DNA of 64,000 nucleotides from Actinomadura barringtoniae (GCF_017573505.1 NZ_JAGEOJ010000007.1:186001-250000); one strand, 5' to 3'. Shown: positions 15,730-24,320, counted from the stretch's first letter. Program-made: numbers and translations. Notes: generated from the letters alone by a model not told the origin.

Positions 15730-16926
15730 GTGCGAACCTCGTCCACTCCCGCGCTCCTGGCGCTGTCGCTCGGCTACTTCAGCCTGGGCACCGCGTCGCT
15801 GGCCGTCATCGGGCTGAGCGCGCCGATCGGCGCCGACCTGCATGTTCAAGCGGCCACGGTCGGCACGCTGGTCACCGTCTTCGCGCTGGTCTTCGCGATC
15901 GCCGCGCCGGTCGCCGCGATCGCGCTCGGCCGGATGTGCCGCAAGCGGCTGCTGCTCCTCGGGCTCGCGCTGATGATCGTCGGCGGGGTCGGTAGCGCCG
16001 TCGCGCCGAGCTTCGGGCTCCTCACCGCGGCCCGCGTCGTGGCCGGGCTCGGCGCGGCGATCTACGGGCCGGCCGCCTCGGCCGCCGGGTCGCTGATCGT
16101 TCCGCCCGAACGGCGGCCGCGGGCACTCGCCACGGTCTTCGCCGGGATGACCGCCGCGACCGTGCTCGGCGTCCCGGTGGCATCCTCGGTCGGCGGCGCG
16201 GTCGGCTGGCGCTGGGCGATGGCCGGTGTCGTCGCCCTCACGGCGGTCGCGATGGGGATGCTGGCCTGGCTGCTGCCGCCCATCGAGCCGGGCCCCGCGC
16301 CGACCGCCCGCGTCTTCCGCGACGTGCTGCGCACCCCGGGCACGCTGCCGATGGTGTCGACCACGCTGCTGGTGCTCGCCGCGCAGTTCACCGTGTACGG
16401 CGTCGCCGGCGCCTACCTGGCCGAACGGTTCGGTGCGTCGCAGACGATGGTGTCGCTCGTGCTGTTCGTCTTCGGCGCCATCGGGATGGCGGGCAACGCC
16501 ACCAGCGCCCGGATGTTCGAGCGGCTCGGCGGCGCCCGCACCATCCTCATCACGCTGGCCGGGCTCGCCGTGACGTTCGCCGCGCTGACCGCCACGCCCG
16601 GAACGCTCGGGCTCGGCATCGCGATCTTCGCCTTCTGGGCGTTCTTCAGCGCGACGTTCATGTCGCCGCAGCAGGCGCGACTGGTCGAACTGCTCCCCGA
16701 GCAGCGCGGCATCCTGCTGGCGCTGAACGCCTCGGCCCTCTACCTGGGCATGAGCCTCGGCAGCCTGATCGGCAGCGGCCTGCTCCCCGGCCTCGGCGCC
16801 CGCTGGCTCTCCGCCCTCGCGTTCATCCCCCTCGCGCTCGCCTTCGCGGCGCACGCGGCCTCCGACCGGCACGGCCGCCGGTCCGCCGAGACCGCGCCCC
16901 AAGTCCCCGCACTCACCACCAACTGA
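15730..16926 (+). CDS. MFS transporter (DHA1, AraJ/YdhP-like)
   Basis: Inner-membrane exporter of 398 residues with about 12 hydrophobic segments. The loop GRMCRKRLLLLG after the second segment is the usual MFS basic loop, and the N-half contains VAGLGAAIYGPAASA. It resembles drug/arabinose-polymer efflux permeases of the DHA1 group. The GTG at 15730 has AAGGAGG five bases upstream, and an ATG at 15725 is out of frame. First gene of a TetR-controlled operon with a SnoaL-like protein and two SDR enzymes. Confidence 0.9.
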   Translation: MRTSSTPALLALSLGYFSLGTASLAVIGLSAPIGADLHVQAATVGTLVTVFALVFAIAAPVAAIALGRMCRKRLLLLGLALMIVGGVGSAVAPSFGLLTAARVVAGLGAAIYGPAASAAGSLIVPPERRPRALATVFAGMTAATVLGVPVASSVGGAVGWRWAMAGVVALTAVAMGMLAWLLPPIEPGPAPTARVFRDVLRTPGTLPMVSTTLLVLAAQFTVYGVAGAYLAERFGASQTMVSLVLFVFGAIGMAGNATSARMFERLGGARTILITLAGLAVTFAALTATPGTLGLGIAIFAFWAFFSATFMSPQQARLVELLPEQRGILLALNASALYLGMSLGSLIGSGLLPGLGARWLSALAFIPLALAFAAHAASDRHGRRSAETAPQVPALTTN

Positions 16927-16944
16927 GCTGAAAGGCCCTTTGAC

Positions 16945-17307
16945 ATGTCACAGCTGATCCGCGACTACATCGAGACCGTCTGGAACCAGGGCCGCACGCA
17001 GGAGGCGGGCCGCTTCCTCGCCGAGAACCTGATCCAGCACAACCCGAACCTGCCGGACGGCCGCAAGCCGCTCGTCGAGTTCATCGACGGCTTCCGTGTG
17101 CAGCTTCCCGAGGCCCGCTTCGAGATCCGCAGGCTCGCCGCCGACGGCGACCTGGTCTTCATCCACAGCCTGTTCACGGCGCAGCCCGGGCACCGGGGCG
17201 TCGCGGTGGTCGACATCTTCCGCATCGAGGACGGTCTGATCGCCGAGCACTGGGACCTGCGCGAGGACGTTCCCGAGTCCACCGCCAGCGGCAACGAGGT
17301 GGTCTGA
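16945..17307 (+). CDS. SnoaL/NTF2-like protein
   Basis: Small 120-residue alpha+beta barrel protein of the SnoaL-like/NTF2 class, with the features LIRDYIETVWNQG, LIQHNP and a central VFIHSLFTA strand followed by VDIFRIEDGLIAEHWD. Such proteins act as cyclases, isomerases or ligand-binding subunits; the exact role is open. It starts 18 bases after the MFS stop and ends one base before the first SDR start, so it is inside the operon. Confidence 0.85.
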   Translation: MSQLIRDYIETVWNQGRTQEAGRFLAENLIQHNPNLPDGRKPLVEFIDGFRVQLPEARFEIRRLAADGDLVFIHSLFTAQPGHRGVAVVDIFRIEDGLIAEHWDLREDVPESTASGNEVV

Positions 17308-17308
17308 C

Positions 17309-18058
17309 ATGGTCATGGCTCTTGAGGGCAAGGTCGCCATCGTCACCGGCGCCGCCACCGGGCTCGGCGCGGCCATCGCGGTCGAGCTGGCGGCACGGGG
17401 AGCCTCGGTCGTCGTCAACCACCTCCCCGAGCAGGCCGAGCAGGCCGCCGAGGTCGTCGCCCGCGCCAACGAGGCGAGCGGCGGCGGCAAGGCGGTCGCG
17501 GCCGTCGCCGACATCGGTGACACCGAGCAGCTCGGCTCGCTCTTCGAAACGGCGACGGCGCGGTTCGGCGGCGTGGACATCCTCGTCAACAACGCCGTGC
17601 TGCCCGTGCTGAAGCCGATGGCCGAGGTCACCGAGGAGGAGTTCGACCGCAGCTTCCGGGTGAACGCCCGGGCACCGTTCTTCGCGATGCAGCTCGCCGC
17701 GCGGCACCTGCGCGACGGCGGCCGCGTCGTCAACATCTCCTCGCACACGACCGGGCTGTTCTTCCCGCGCTACGGCCTGTACGACGGCGCCAAGGGCGCG
17801 CTGGAGCAGTTCTCCCGGGTCTTCTCCAAGGAGATCGGCGAGCGCGGCATCACGGTCAACGTCGTGTCGCCCGGCCCGACCGACACCCCCGAGTTCCGCA
17901 CGCGCCCGGCGGACTTCATCGCGAGCCTGGAGAAGATGACCGCGATGGGGCGCATCGGGCAGCCGGAAGAAATCGTCAAGGTGGTCGCCTTCCTCGCCTC
18001 CCCGGAGGCGAGCTGGGTGACCGGCCAGAACATCCGCGTCAACGGAGGCGTCGTATGA
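17309..18058 (+). CDS. SDR oxidoreductase (FabG-like)
   Basis: Classical short-chain dehydrogenase of 249 residues. It shows the cofactor motif TGAATGLG, NNAV, catalytic Ser in NISSH, YxxxK as YDGAK, and the C-terminal RVNGG signature. The acidic/basic residues after strand 2 (VVNHLPEQ) leave cofactor choice uncertain. It is in the TetR-controlled operon and overlaps the next SDR by ATGA. Confidence 0.9.
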   Translation: MVMALEGKVAIVTGAATGLGAAIAVELAARGASVVVNHLPEQAEQAAEVVARANEASGGGKAVAAVADIGDTEQLGSLFETATARFGGVDILVNNAVLPVLKPMAEVTEEEFDRSFRVNARAPFFAMQLAARHLRDGGRVVNISSHTTGLFFPRYGLYDGAKGALEQFSRVFSKEIGERGITVNVVSPGPTDTPEFRTRPADFIASLEKMTAMGRIGQPEEIVKVVAFLASPEASWVTGQNIRVNGGVV

Positions 18059-18906
18059 CCCCTGCTCCGACCCCTGTTTCCGAGCAGACCATCCTCATCA
18101 CCGGCGCGACCGACGGGCTCGGGCGCGGTCTGGCCAGGACGCTGGCCGCGCAGGGTGCGGCACTGATCCTGCACGGCCGGAACGAGGCCAAGGGCGCGGC
18201 GCTGCTCGCCGAGTTGCGGGACGAGACCGGCAACGACCGGCTGTCGTTCGAGCGGGCCGACTTCGCCTCGCTCGCCGAGATCCGCGACCTGGGCGAACGC
18301 GTCGCGGCGCGCGACCGGCTCGACGTGCTGGTCAACAACGCCGGCATGGGCGTCGAGCTGGCCAGGCAGGACAGCGCGGACGGGCTGGAGCTGACGTTCC
18401 AGGTCGACTACCTGGCCACCTACGTCCTGAGCGGCATGCTCACCCCGCTGCTCGCCCGGTCCGCGCCGGCGCGCGTGGTCAACGTCAGCTCCGCCGGGCA
18501 GGCGCCGCTGGACTTCGACGACGTGATGCTGGAGCGCGGCTGGGACGGCGTGCAGGCGTACTGCCAGGCCAAGCTCGCGCAGATCATGCTCACCGTGGAG
18601 CACGCCGAGGTGCTGCGCGGCGCGGGCGTCACGGTGAACGCGCTGCACCCGGCGTCGTACATGCCCACCAAGATCGTCACGCAGCTCTTCTCGGTGCAGA
18701 GCACGCTGGAGGAGGGCGTGGAGAACACCGCGCGGCTGGTGACCGATCCCGGCCTGGCCGGCGTCACCGGCGTGTACTTCAACCGGTCGCGGGAGGCACG
18801 CGCGAACAACCAGGCCTACGACGCCAAGGCCCGCGCCCGCCTGCTGGAGCTCAGCGAACGCCTCACCGGCGTCGCGTTCCCGCGCGGCTCCTTGACCGCC
18901 GGGTAA
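18055..18906 (+). CDS. SDR oxidoreductase (retinol dehydrogenase-like)
   Basis: Short-chain dehydrogenase of 283 residues with TGATDGLGRG, HGRNEAKG after strand 2 (pointing to NADP), NNAGMG, NVSSAG and catalytic YCQAK. The layout, with FQVDYLATYVLS and a long C-terminus, is that of retinol-dehydrogenase/WWOX-like SDRs. It is the last gene of the MFS operon and is translationally coupled to the previous SDR. Together the operon looks like detoxification and export of a small carbonyl compound; this is inference. Confidence 0.88.
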   Translation: MTPAPTPVSEQTILITGATDGLGRGLARTLAAQGAALILHGRNEAKGAALLAELRDETGNDRLSFERADFASLAEIRDLGERVAARDRLDVLVNNAGMGVELARQDSADGLELTFQVDYLATYVLSGMLTPLLARSAPARVVNVSSAGQAPLDFDDVMLERGWDGVQAYCQAKLAQIMLTVEHAEVLRGAGVTVNALHPASYMPTKIVTQLFSVQSTLEEGVENTARLVTDPGLAGVTGVYFNRSREARANNQAYDAKARARLLELSERLTGVAFPRGSLTAG

Positions 18907-18956
18907 ACGGAAAGTTTCCTCCGCGTTCCATGGTGTTCCGGAGAGGATTGAACGAT

Positions 18957-18993
18957 CATTGGTGAGGCCTGGCATGGACGGGCCTCACCAATG
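18957..18993. promoter_or_regulatory. 13-bp inverted repeat before the P450 gene
   Basis: CATTGGTGAGGCC (18957-18969) pairs perfectly with GGCCTCACCAATG (18981-18993) across an 11-base loop. It lies between the SDR stop and the P450 start. It could end the upstream operon (no T-run follows) or act as an operator for the P450. Confidence 0.55.
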
Positions 18994-19020
18994 GTGCGGG
19001 GGCGGACGGAAGGACACCGC

Positions 19021-20145
19021 GTGAGCGCCGACGACCGCGACCCGTTGCCGGAGATCACGCTGCCGAGCGGCGACACCATGCGGGCCGCCTCCCGCTACGC
19101 CGACGTGCGGCAGGTGCTCGCCGACCCGCGCTTCAGCCGTCGGCTGCGTCGCTCGGACCCGCGGATGGCGCGCGGCGCCGACGTCAGCGACGACCAGTAC
19201 TCCCTGCTCAACATGGACCCGCCGCGGCACACCCGGCTCCGCAGGATCGCGGCGGCGGCGTTCACCCCGCGCCGGGTCGAGAGCTGGCGGCCGCGCGTCG
19301 CCGCCATCGCCGCGGAGCTCGCGGCGGACATGGCGGCTGCGGGACCGTCCGCGGATCTGGTCGGCGCGTTCGCGTTCCCGTTGCCGGTCCGCGTCATCTG
19401 CGAGCTGCTCGGCGTGCCCGAACGCGATCGCGAGCAGTTCCGGCGCTGGTCGGACGCCGCGCTCACGATCTCCACCGCCGACGGTGCCCAGCGGCTGGCG
19501 GCGGCCCGCGAGTTCCGGCAGTACGTGACCGCGCTGCTCGCCGCGCGGCGGGCGGCGCCGGGCGACGCGCTGATCGACGCCCTGCTGGACGCGCAGGACG
19601 AGGACGGCGCGGTGTTCAGCAAGGACGAGCTGGTCAGCCTGACCGTCACGCTGATCGCCGCCGGGCACGAGACGACCGCGAACCTGATCGGCGCGGGCGT
19701 GTTCACACTGCTCAGCGAGAATTCGGCAGGCTCGTCACCCGCGCCCATGAGCGACGGCGTGGTCGAGGAGCTCCTGCGCCACGACAATCCGGCCACGTAC
19801 GCGATGCCGCGTGTGGCGACCGAGGACGTCGATCTGCCGTCAGGGCGGGTCCGGGCGGGCGAAACCGTACTGCCGCTGCTGACCGCCGCGAACCGCGACC
19901 CGGACGCCTACCCGGCGCCCGACCGCTTCGATCCCGCGCGTGCCGGGGCCGTGCCGCATCTCTCGTTCGGCCATGGCCCGCACTTCTGCCTGGGCGCCGG
20001 GCTCGCGCGCCTGGAGGCGGGGGTCGCGCTGACCGCGCTCTTCACCGCGATGCCCGGCCTGGAGCTGGCCGTCGCACCCGAGGACGTGCCGTGGCGCAGC
20101 GGCGGGCTGATCGCCGGGCCGAAGAGCCTGCCCGTGCGCTGGTAG
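19021..20145 (+). CDS. Cytochrome P450
   Basis: Soluble bacterial P450 of 374 residues. The I-helix oxygen motif is AGHETT, the K-helix ExxR is EELLR, and the heme loop is FGHGPHFCLGAGLAR with the axial Cys. Short bacterial class, likely needing a ferredoxin and reductase not encoded nearby. GTG at 19021 is chosen because GGAAGGA lies about 8-10 bases upstream; an ATG ten codons earlier lies inside the preceding inverted-repeat arm. The substrate is unknown. Confidence 0.92.
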   Translation: MSADDRDPLPEITLPSGDTMRAASRYADVRQVLADPRFSRRLRRSDPRMARGADVSDDQYSLLNMDPPRHTRLRRIAAAAFTPRRVESWRPRVAAIAAELAADMAAAGPSADLVGAFAFPLPVRVICELLGVPERDREQFRRWSDAALTISTADGAQRLAAAREFRQYVTALLAARRAAPGDALIDALLDAQDEDGAVFSKDELVSLTVTLIAAGHETTANLIGAGVFTLLSENSAGSSPAPMSDGVVEELLRHDNPATYAMPRVATEDVDLPSGRVRAGETVLPLLTAANRDPDAYPAPDRFDPARAGAVPHLSFGHGPHFCLGAGLARLEAGVALTALFTAMPGLELAVAPEDVPWRSGGLIAGPKSLPVRW

Positions 20146-20164
20146 ATCCGCGGAACGAATGCGA

Positions 20165-20196
20165 AACGGGCCGGTGGAGGTCTCCACCGGCCCGTT
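20165..20196. terminator. Bidirectional hairpin terminator
   Basis: A 32-base near-perfect palindrome (15 of 16 pairs) lies 20 bases after the P450 stop and 19 bases after the stop of the facing secreted-protein gene. The position between convergent genes suggests termination in both directions. Confidence 0.75.
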
Positions 20197-20214
20197 CCAG
20201 GGTCGTTCAGTCGT

Positions 20215-20919
20215 TCAGCCGGTGACCGGCAGGTTGCTCTTCACCGGGACCGGCGCGGGCGCCTCGACGGCGGAACCGGCCGCCGCCGCGGGCTTGCCGC
20301 AGGTCGCGGACGCGACCCGGATCGCCTCGGTCTTGCCGGCGAGCGGCAGGTCGACCGCCAGGGCCGTCACCCGCAGCCGCCCGTCGGGCAGGCGCTCCTG
20401 CTTGTTGAGCGTCACCGCGACGGTCCCGAGGCCGCCGGGCAGGCGGACCGGGATCGAGCTGTTCGGCGCCGGGGAGGCGTCCAGGGCGGTGCCGGCGATG
20501 GCCGCGCCCGCGAGGCGGGCGGTGCCGGTCGCGCCGGTGCAGGTCGCCGAGATCGCCTCGGCGGCCAGCGCGGCCTCGGGAACGCGCAGCCTGGCGATGT
20601 GCGAGTGCGCCTGGTCGGCGGCGGCCTTGACGTCCAGCGCGGACGCCGTCAGCAGGCCGGTGCTGCCCTCGCGCAGCAGGCTCTTGCTGACCGGGGCCGT
20701 GGACGACGAGGCGACCGCGGGCACTGGCGAGATCGCGACCGGGCCGATGACGGCGAGGCCGAACGCCGAGCCGATCGGGTCGGCGGCCTTGGCGGTCGCG
20801 GGCCTCGGGGCCGCGCTGGCGGAGCCCGCGGGCATGATCGCGGCGGGCAGGAGACCGGCCGCGACGGCGATCAGGCACGCCCTTCTCGCCGCGCCTCCGG
20901 TGAGCCTCTTGTTGCGCAT
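20215..20919 (-). CDS. Secreted choice-of-anchor P-like protein ending in LPVTG
   Basis: Exported protein of 234 residues. A signal peptide of about 36 residues ends at SASAA. The body, rich in Ala/Val beta-strands with AEAISATCTG and RVASATCG Cys motifs, resembles the choice-of-anchor P family. The sequence stops exactly at LPVTG, a sortase motif, but the hydrophobic segment and basic tail that normally follow are absent: a TGA comes right after the Gly. No longer reading frame restores them. Function is unknown; surface display would need a non-standard route. Confidence 0.75.
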   Translation of the reverse strand: MRNKRLTGGAARRACLIAVAAGLLPAAIMPAGSASAAPRPATAKAADPIGSAFGLAVIGPVAISPVPAVASSSTAPVSKSLLREGSTGLLTASALDVKAAADQAHSHIARLRVPEAALAAEAISATCTGATGTARLAGAAIAGTALDASPAPNSSIPVRLPGGLGTVAVTLNKQERLPDGRLRVTALAVDLPLAGKTEAIRVASATCGKPAAAAGSAVEAPAPVPVKSNLPVTG

Positions 20920-20955
20920 GTGTGTCTCCGTTCGCTTATGGGCGGCTGAGCTGAG

Positions 20956-21726
20956 TCAGCCGGTGATGAGCACCAGGGACCCCAAGGGCACCCTGGCCAG
21001 TTGCTTGAGCGCCCCCTCCGGCACCCGCACGCAGCCGTGGGTGACGGCCTTCCCGAAGACCGAACGGTCCGGCCAGCCGTGCAGGGCGACCGTGCCCGGA
21101 CCCCCGCCGAAGCTGTCGAGCGTCGCCGAGTGCGTGCCGAGCGGCAGGACCAGCCGCCCGCCGTCCTGCTTGAGCATGGCGAGCACGAACGTGCGCCCGG
21201 CAGGCGTCGGCGTCTTCGGGCCGCCGACCGCCACCTTCCAATGGCCGACGGGACGGCCCGCGTGCAGCAGCGTGAGCATCCGCCTGCCGACGTCGACCTT
21301 GACCAGGTACGACGTGTGCGCCCGCTGAAGGCCCTTGCTCTTGGTCGAGATCCAGCCGCTCGCGGCGTTCGGGCGGCTCGGGAGCAGCACGTGCGCCCAG
21401 TCACCGCTTTCGGCCACCACCGGAACCCAGGTCGCGCCCCCCAATTGGCTTGTGGGCAAGGTCGCGAACGCCTTGCCGCCCGGGCGGTCCAGAACCGGCA
21501 CCGGCGCGGCGGGATGGACGACCAGCCCGCCGTTGTCCCCCGCCGGCCCTTGGTCGGCCGGCGCGCCTTTGACGGTCGTGAAGGTGGTGGAATCGGAAAG
21601 CCGGTCCGCTGGCCTGGAAACGGCGGCATGACCGCTCGCCCCCTGCGAACAGGCGGCCATCAGCGGCGATGCCATGGAGAGTGCCGCGGGCAGGGCCAGG
21701 GACAAAAGGGCCTTGCCCTTACGCAC
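20956..21726 (-). CDS. L,D-transpeptidase (YkuD), probable lipoprotein
   Basis: Cell-wall enzyme of 256 residues that would form 3-3 peptide cross-links or attach proteins to peptidoglycan. The signal region ends in LMAAC, a plausible lipobox. An SH3-like region (about 70-125) is followed by a YkuD domain with HGWP and the catalytic motif THGCVRV (Cys232). The GTG at 21726 has GGAGG five bases upstream; the longer reading lacks a signal-peptide start. Preceded by a 420-bp non-coding region. Confidence 0.88.
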   Translation of the reverse strand: MRKGKALLSLALPAALSMASPLMAACSQGASGHAAVSRPADRLSDSTTFTTVKGAPADQGPAGDNGGLVVHPAAPVPVLDRPGGKAFATLPTSQLGGATWVPVVAESGDWAHVLLPSRPNAASGWISTKSKGLQRAHTSYLVKVDVGRRMLTLLHAGRPVGHWKVAVGGPKTPTPAGRTFVLAMLKQDGGRLVLPLGTHSATLDSFGGGPGTVALHGWPDRSVFGKAVTHGCVRVPEGALKQLARVPLGSLVLITG

Positions 21727-22145
21727 TGAAGCCTCCAGGGGTGCATGCAGTTCCCTTTTTTGAGAGCAGGGGAACGGCATTTACGGTCACCATGCGCAGG
21801 ATGCTAGCCACAGAACACTGGGCACGTGGCCATACTCGGTAAATGACGAAGATTCTTTGCCGCATGACAAGTATCCATCACGGGCAATGTCCATTATTTG
21901 TTGTATTGATGGGATATTAAGAATGCCTCTACCGTTTTCCCGGCGGGTGAGAGGCCGAGTCCGGTCGTCGCGCCGCTGATCGCGCGGTCGCCGGTCTGGG
22001 GTCCGGCGAGGGCGCCCCCACCTGCGCGTTCGACGTACCCTGGGCAATTCGGAGGGTTACATTTGCCGTACGGCAACCAGCGTTGACGGGAGCGGGATTG
22101 GCGTCGACGACGGAGGCTTTGCCCCGGCCGGGGCGAGGGATGGCC
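21727..22145. other. Long intergenic region upstream of the L,D-transpeptidase
   Basis: No convincing gene. The part at about 21840-21930 is unusually AT-rich for this genome and probably holds the transpeptidase promoter. A 6-bp stem (GTTCCC/GGGAAC, near 21750-21775) lies in its leader. The part at 21950-22020 is GC-rich with several overlapping inverted repeats. A perfect 14-bp palindrome, TTGCCGTACGGCAA, sits at 22063-22076. A 60-codon TTG-start frame (22076 to 21894, minus) with two Cys exists but has mixed codon bias and no ribosome site. Confidence 0.5.
22063..22076. promoter_or_regulatory. 14-bp perfect palindrome
   Basis: TTGCCGTACGGCAA is a perfect palindrome about 70 bp beyond the MarR stop. 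Its form suits a dimeric regulator site, but no gene starts close by except a doubtful small frame. The binding protein is unknown. Confidence 0.4.
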
Positions 22146-22643
22146 TCAGGCGGGGAGAGAGAACGGGTTGTCGGGCGCCTCCGCGCCGGCGCCCGCGTCC
22201 GCGCCGCCCGGCGAGGCCGCCTCGCCGAACTGGCTGAGCCCCCACAACAGGGCCGCCTGCGCCGGGGCCGACATCGACTCCAGCACCTGCGCCAGGTCCT
22301 GGCGGCGGCGCACCTTGAGCCGGTCGAGCAGCGACTGCCCGTCCGGGGACAGGCGGATCGTGACCTCGCGCCGGTCCTTGCCCGGGTCGCGCAGCAGCAG
22401 GCCCGCCGCCTCCAGCCGGTCGCAGAGGCGGCTCGCCGAGGAGACCAGCGCCCCCATCTCGGCCGCCAGGTGGCTGACGTTCATCGGGCCGCGCTCGAGG
22501 ATGAACAACACCCGAAGCTGGGTAGCGGGCACCGGAACGTCCGAACCGTTGTGCGCACGCGACCAGACCTCGACCAGGCGCTCGGCCACCTCGTCAAGGG
22601 CAGCAGCCGATTCCGCAGCTCCTTGCCCCGGCGTCACGCCCAT
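22146..22643 (-). CDS. MarR-family regulator
   Basis: Regulator of 165 residues with the winged-helix signature LRVLFILERGPMNVSHLAAEMGALVSSASRLCDRLEAAGLL and the wing RDPGKDRREVTIRLSPDG. The Ala/Gly-rich C-terminal tail is unusual but probably disordered. ATG at 22643 is chosen as the first one before the conserved core. Divergent from the SpoIIE-like phosphatase gene with a 53-bp gap, so it may regulate it. Confidence 0.88.
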   Translation of the reverse strand: MGVTPGQGAAESAAALDEVAERLVEVWSRAHNGSDVPVPATQLRVLFILERGPMNVSHLAAEMGALVSSASRLCDRLEAAGLLLRDPGKDRREVTIRLSPDGQSLLDRLKVRRRQDLAQVLESMSAPAQAALLWGLSQFGEAASPGGADAGAGAEAPDNPFSLPA

Positions 22644-22696
22644 GAGTCCAACTGTTACACACCGCGTTCGCTCAGGCATCCGAGCCCCCCGGACAG

Positions 22697-23899
22697 ATGG
22701 GACCCCCGTTGACCGCCGACCCCCTCCAGGAGCTGGAGCACGCCATCTGGAACGCCCAGCCGCACGAGCTGATCCAGACGGCCACCGACCACGTCAAGGA
22801 CGCGCTGGACGTGGTCGACGTCGAGATCCTCCTCGCCGACTACCGCCAGGCCTACCTGGTGCCGGTGCGCCAGGAGGTCGAGCCCGTACGGCTGGACAAC
22901 ACCCCCGTAGGGCACGCGTTCGCCGCCCAGCAGGACGTGCACGAGCGGCAGCCGCCGCGCCTCGGCGGCGACTTCCACCTGCTGCACGTGCCGCTCACGG
23001 TGCACGGCGACCGGCTCGGCGTGCTGACCGTTCAGCTGGACGCGGCGCCGACCACGCGGCAGCGCACCGGCCTCGCCACGGCGGCGAACGTGCTGAGCCG
23101 CGCCCTGAAGATCGCCGACCAGCACACCGACCTCTACCGCCAGGTCCGCCGCCGCTCGCGCCTCACACTCGCCGCCGAGATGCAGTGGGAGCTGCTGCCC
23201 GGCCGCGCCTGCTCCACCGACGAGTTCCACCTCGCCGGGCAGCTGGAGCCCGCGTACGCCGTGTGGGGCGACAACTTCGACTGGTCGGTGTCGGCCGACC
23301 GCCTCACGCTGACGGTGACGAACGGGATGGGCACCGGCACCGAGGCCGCCTCGCTCACGCACCTGGCGATCAGCGCGATCCGCAACGCCCGCCGTTCGGG
23401 CGCCGACATCGTCGACCAGGCGGCGCTCGCCGACCAGACCGTCTACGCCCACCACCGCGGCACCAGGCACCTGGCCACCCTGCTGCTGGAGTTCGACCTG
23501 GCGACCGGGCGCGTACGGACGGTCGACGCCGGATCGCCGCACATGTACCGGATGCGCGGCAACGTCACCGAGATGGTCGCCTTCGAGGCGCAGCTGCCGC
23601 TCGGGATGTTCGGGGACGCCCGCTACACGACCGAGGAGTTCCAGGTCGAGCCCGGCGACCGCCTGGTGGTCGTGAGCGACGGCGTCCACACCGCGGAGTC
23701 GCCGGTCGGCGAGGTCTACGGCGCCGTCGCCCTGCTGCAGACGCTGCGCGAGACCCGCCTGCAGAACCCCTCCGAGGCGGTGCGCACGTTCATCCGCCAC
23801 TTCATCGACTACCACGAGGGCGGCGAGCCGCTCGACGACGCCGTGGTGGTCTGCCTGGACTGGACCGGCAAGCGACCGCCGCTCAGCGAGGAAGCTTGA
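22697..23899 (+). CDS. SpoIIE-like PP2C-family protein with altered metal site
   Basis: Protein of 400 residues with an N-terminal GAF-like region (about 20-140), a short helix and a SpoIIE/RsbU-type PP2C domain. Such proteins dephosphorylate STAS antagonists. Part of the metal site is present (GDNFD at 191-195, SDGVHTAES). However, the usual D-x-x-G-H-G motif reads VTNGMGTGTEAA, with Asn209 replacing the metal-binding Asp and Thr replacing His. Activity is therefore doubtful. ATG 22697 has only a weak ribosome site; a TTG four codons on is an alternative. The 3' end overlaps the facing receiver gene by 17 bp. Confidence 0.82.
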   Translation: MGPPLTADPLQELEHAIWNAQPHELIQTATDHVKDALDVVDVEILLADYRQAYLVPVRQEVEPVRLDNTPVGHAFAAQQDVHERQPPRLGGDFHLLHVPLTVHGDRLGVLTVQLDAAPTTRQRTGLATAANVLSRALKIADQHTDLYRQVRRRSRLTLAAEMQWELLPGRACSTDEFHLAGQLEPAYAVWGDNFDWSVSADRLTLTVTNGMGTGTEAASLTHLAISAIRNARRSGADIVDQAALADQTVYAHHRGTRHLATLLLEFDLATGRVRTVDAGSPHMYRMRGNVTEMVAFEAQLPLGMFGDARYTTEEFQVEPGDRLVVVSDGVHTAESPVGEVYGAVALLQTLRETRLQNPSEAVRTFIRHFIDYHEGGEPLDDAVVVCLDWTGKRPPLSEEA

Positions 23900-24320
23900 C
23901 GACGGTCACGAAGAAGTCGTCGATCTGCCGCACCACCTGGATGAACTGGTCGAAGTCGACGGGCTTGGTGACGTAGGCGTTCGCGTGCAGGTTGTAGCTG
24001 CGCAGGATGTCCTCGTCGGCCTCGGAGGTGGTGAGGACGACGACCGGGACGCTGCGCAGCTCCGCGTCGCCCTTGATCTCCTCCAGCACCTCCCTGCCGT
24101 CCTTGCGGGGCAGGTTGAGGTCCAGCAGGATCAGGTCGGGCCGCGGGCTGTCGGCGTACTTGTCCTCGCGGCGCAGAAACGCCATCGCCTGCTCGCCGTC
24201 GTTGACGACGTGCAGGTTGTTCTTCACCTTGTTGTGCTCGAACGCCTCGGTGGTGAGGAGCACGTCGCCCGGGTCGTCCTCGACCAGCAGGACCTCGATG
24301 GGGCGGGGGGTCTCAATCAT
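23883..24320 (-). CDS. Rcp1-like single-domain response regulator
   Basis: Receiver-only protein of 145 residues: acidic pair VEDDPGD, phospho-acceptor Asp67 in LILLDLNLPRKDG, Thr in VVLTTSEA and Lys in VTKPVDF. The extended loop and RKDG are typical of Rcp1/phytochrome-associated receivers. It has no output domain, so it probably passes phosphate on or binds a partner. Its ATG overlaps the stop of the kinase gene by 8 bp, so kinase and receiver are translationally coupled. Confidence 0.93.
   Translation of the reverse strand: MIETPRPIEVLLVEDDPGDVLLTTEAFEHNKVKNNLHVVNDGEQAMAFLRREDKYADSPRPDLILLDLNLPRKDGREVLEEIKGDAELRSVPVVVLTTSEADEDILRSYNLHANAYVTKPVDFDQFIQVVRQIDDFFVTVVKLPR

Noticed and set aside
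21894..22076. Small Cys-containing gene starting at TTG 22076 on the minus strand
   Set aside because: No ribosome site, mixed codon bias and an AT-rich 3' end; kept only as a note in the intergenic entry.
21890..22080. c-di-AMP (ydaO) riboswitch before the L,D-transpeptidase
   Set aside because: The conserved sequence blocks of that riboswitch are absent on both strands.
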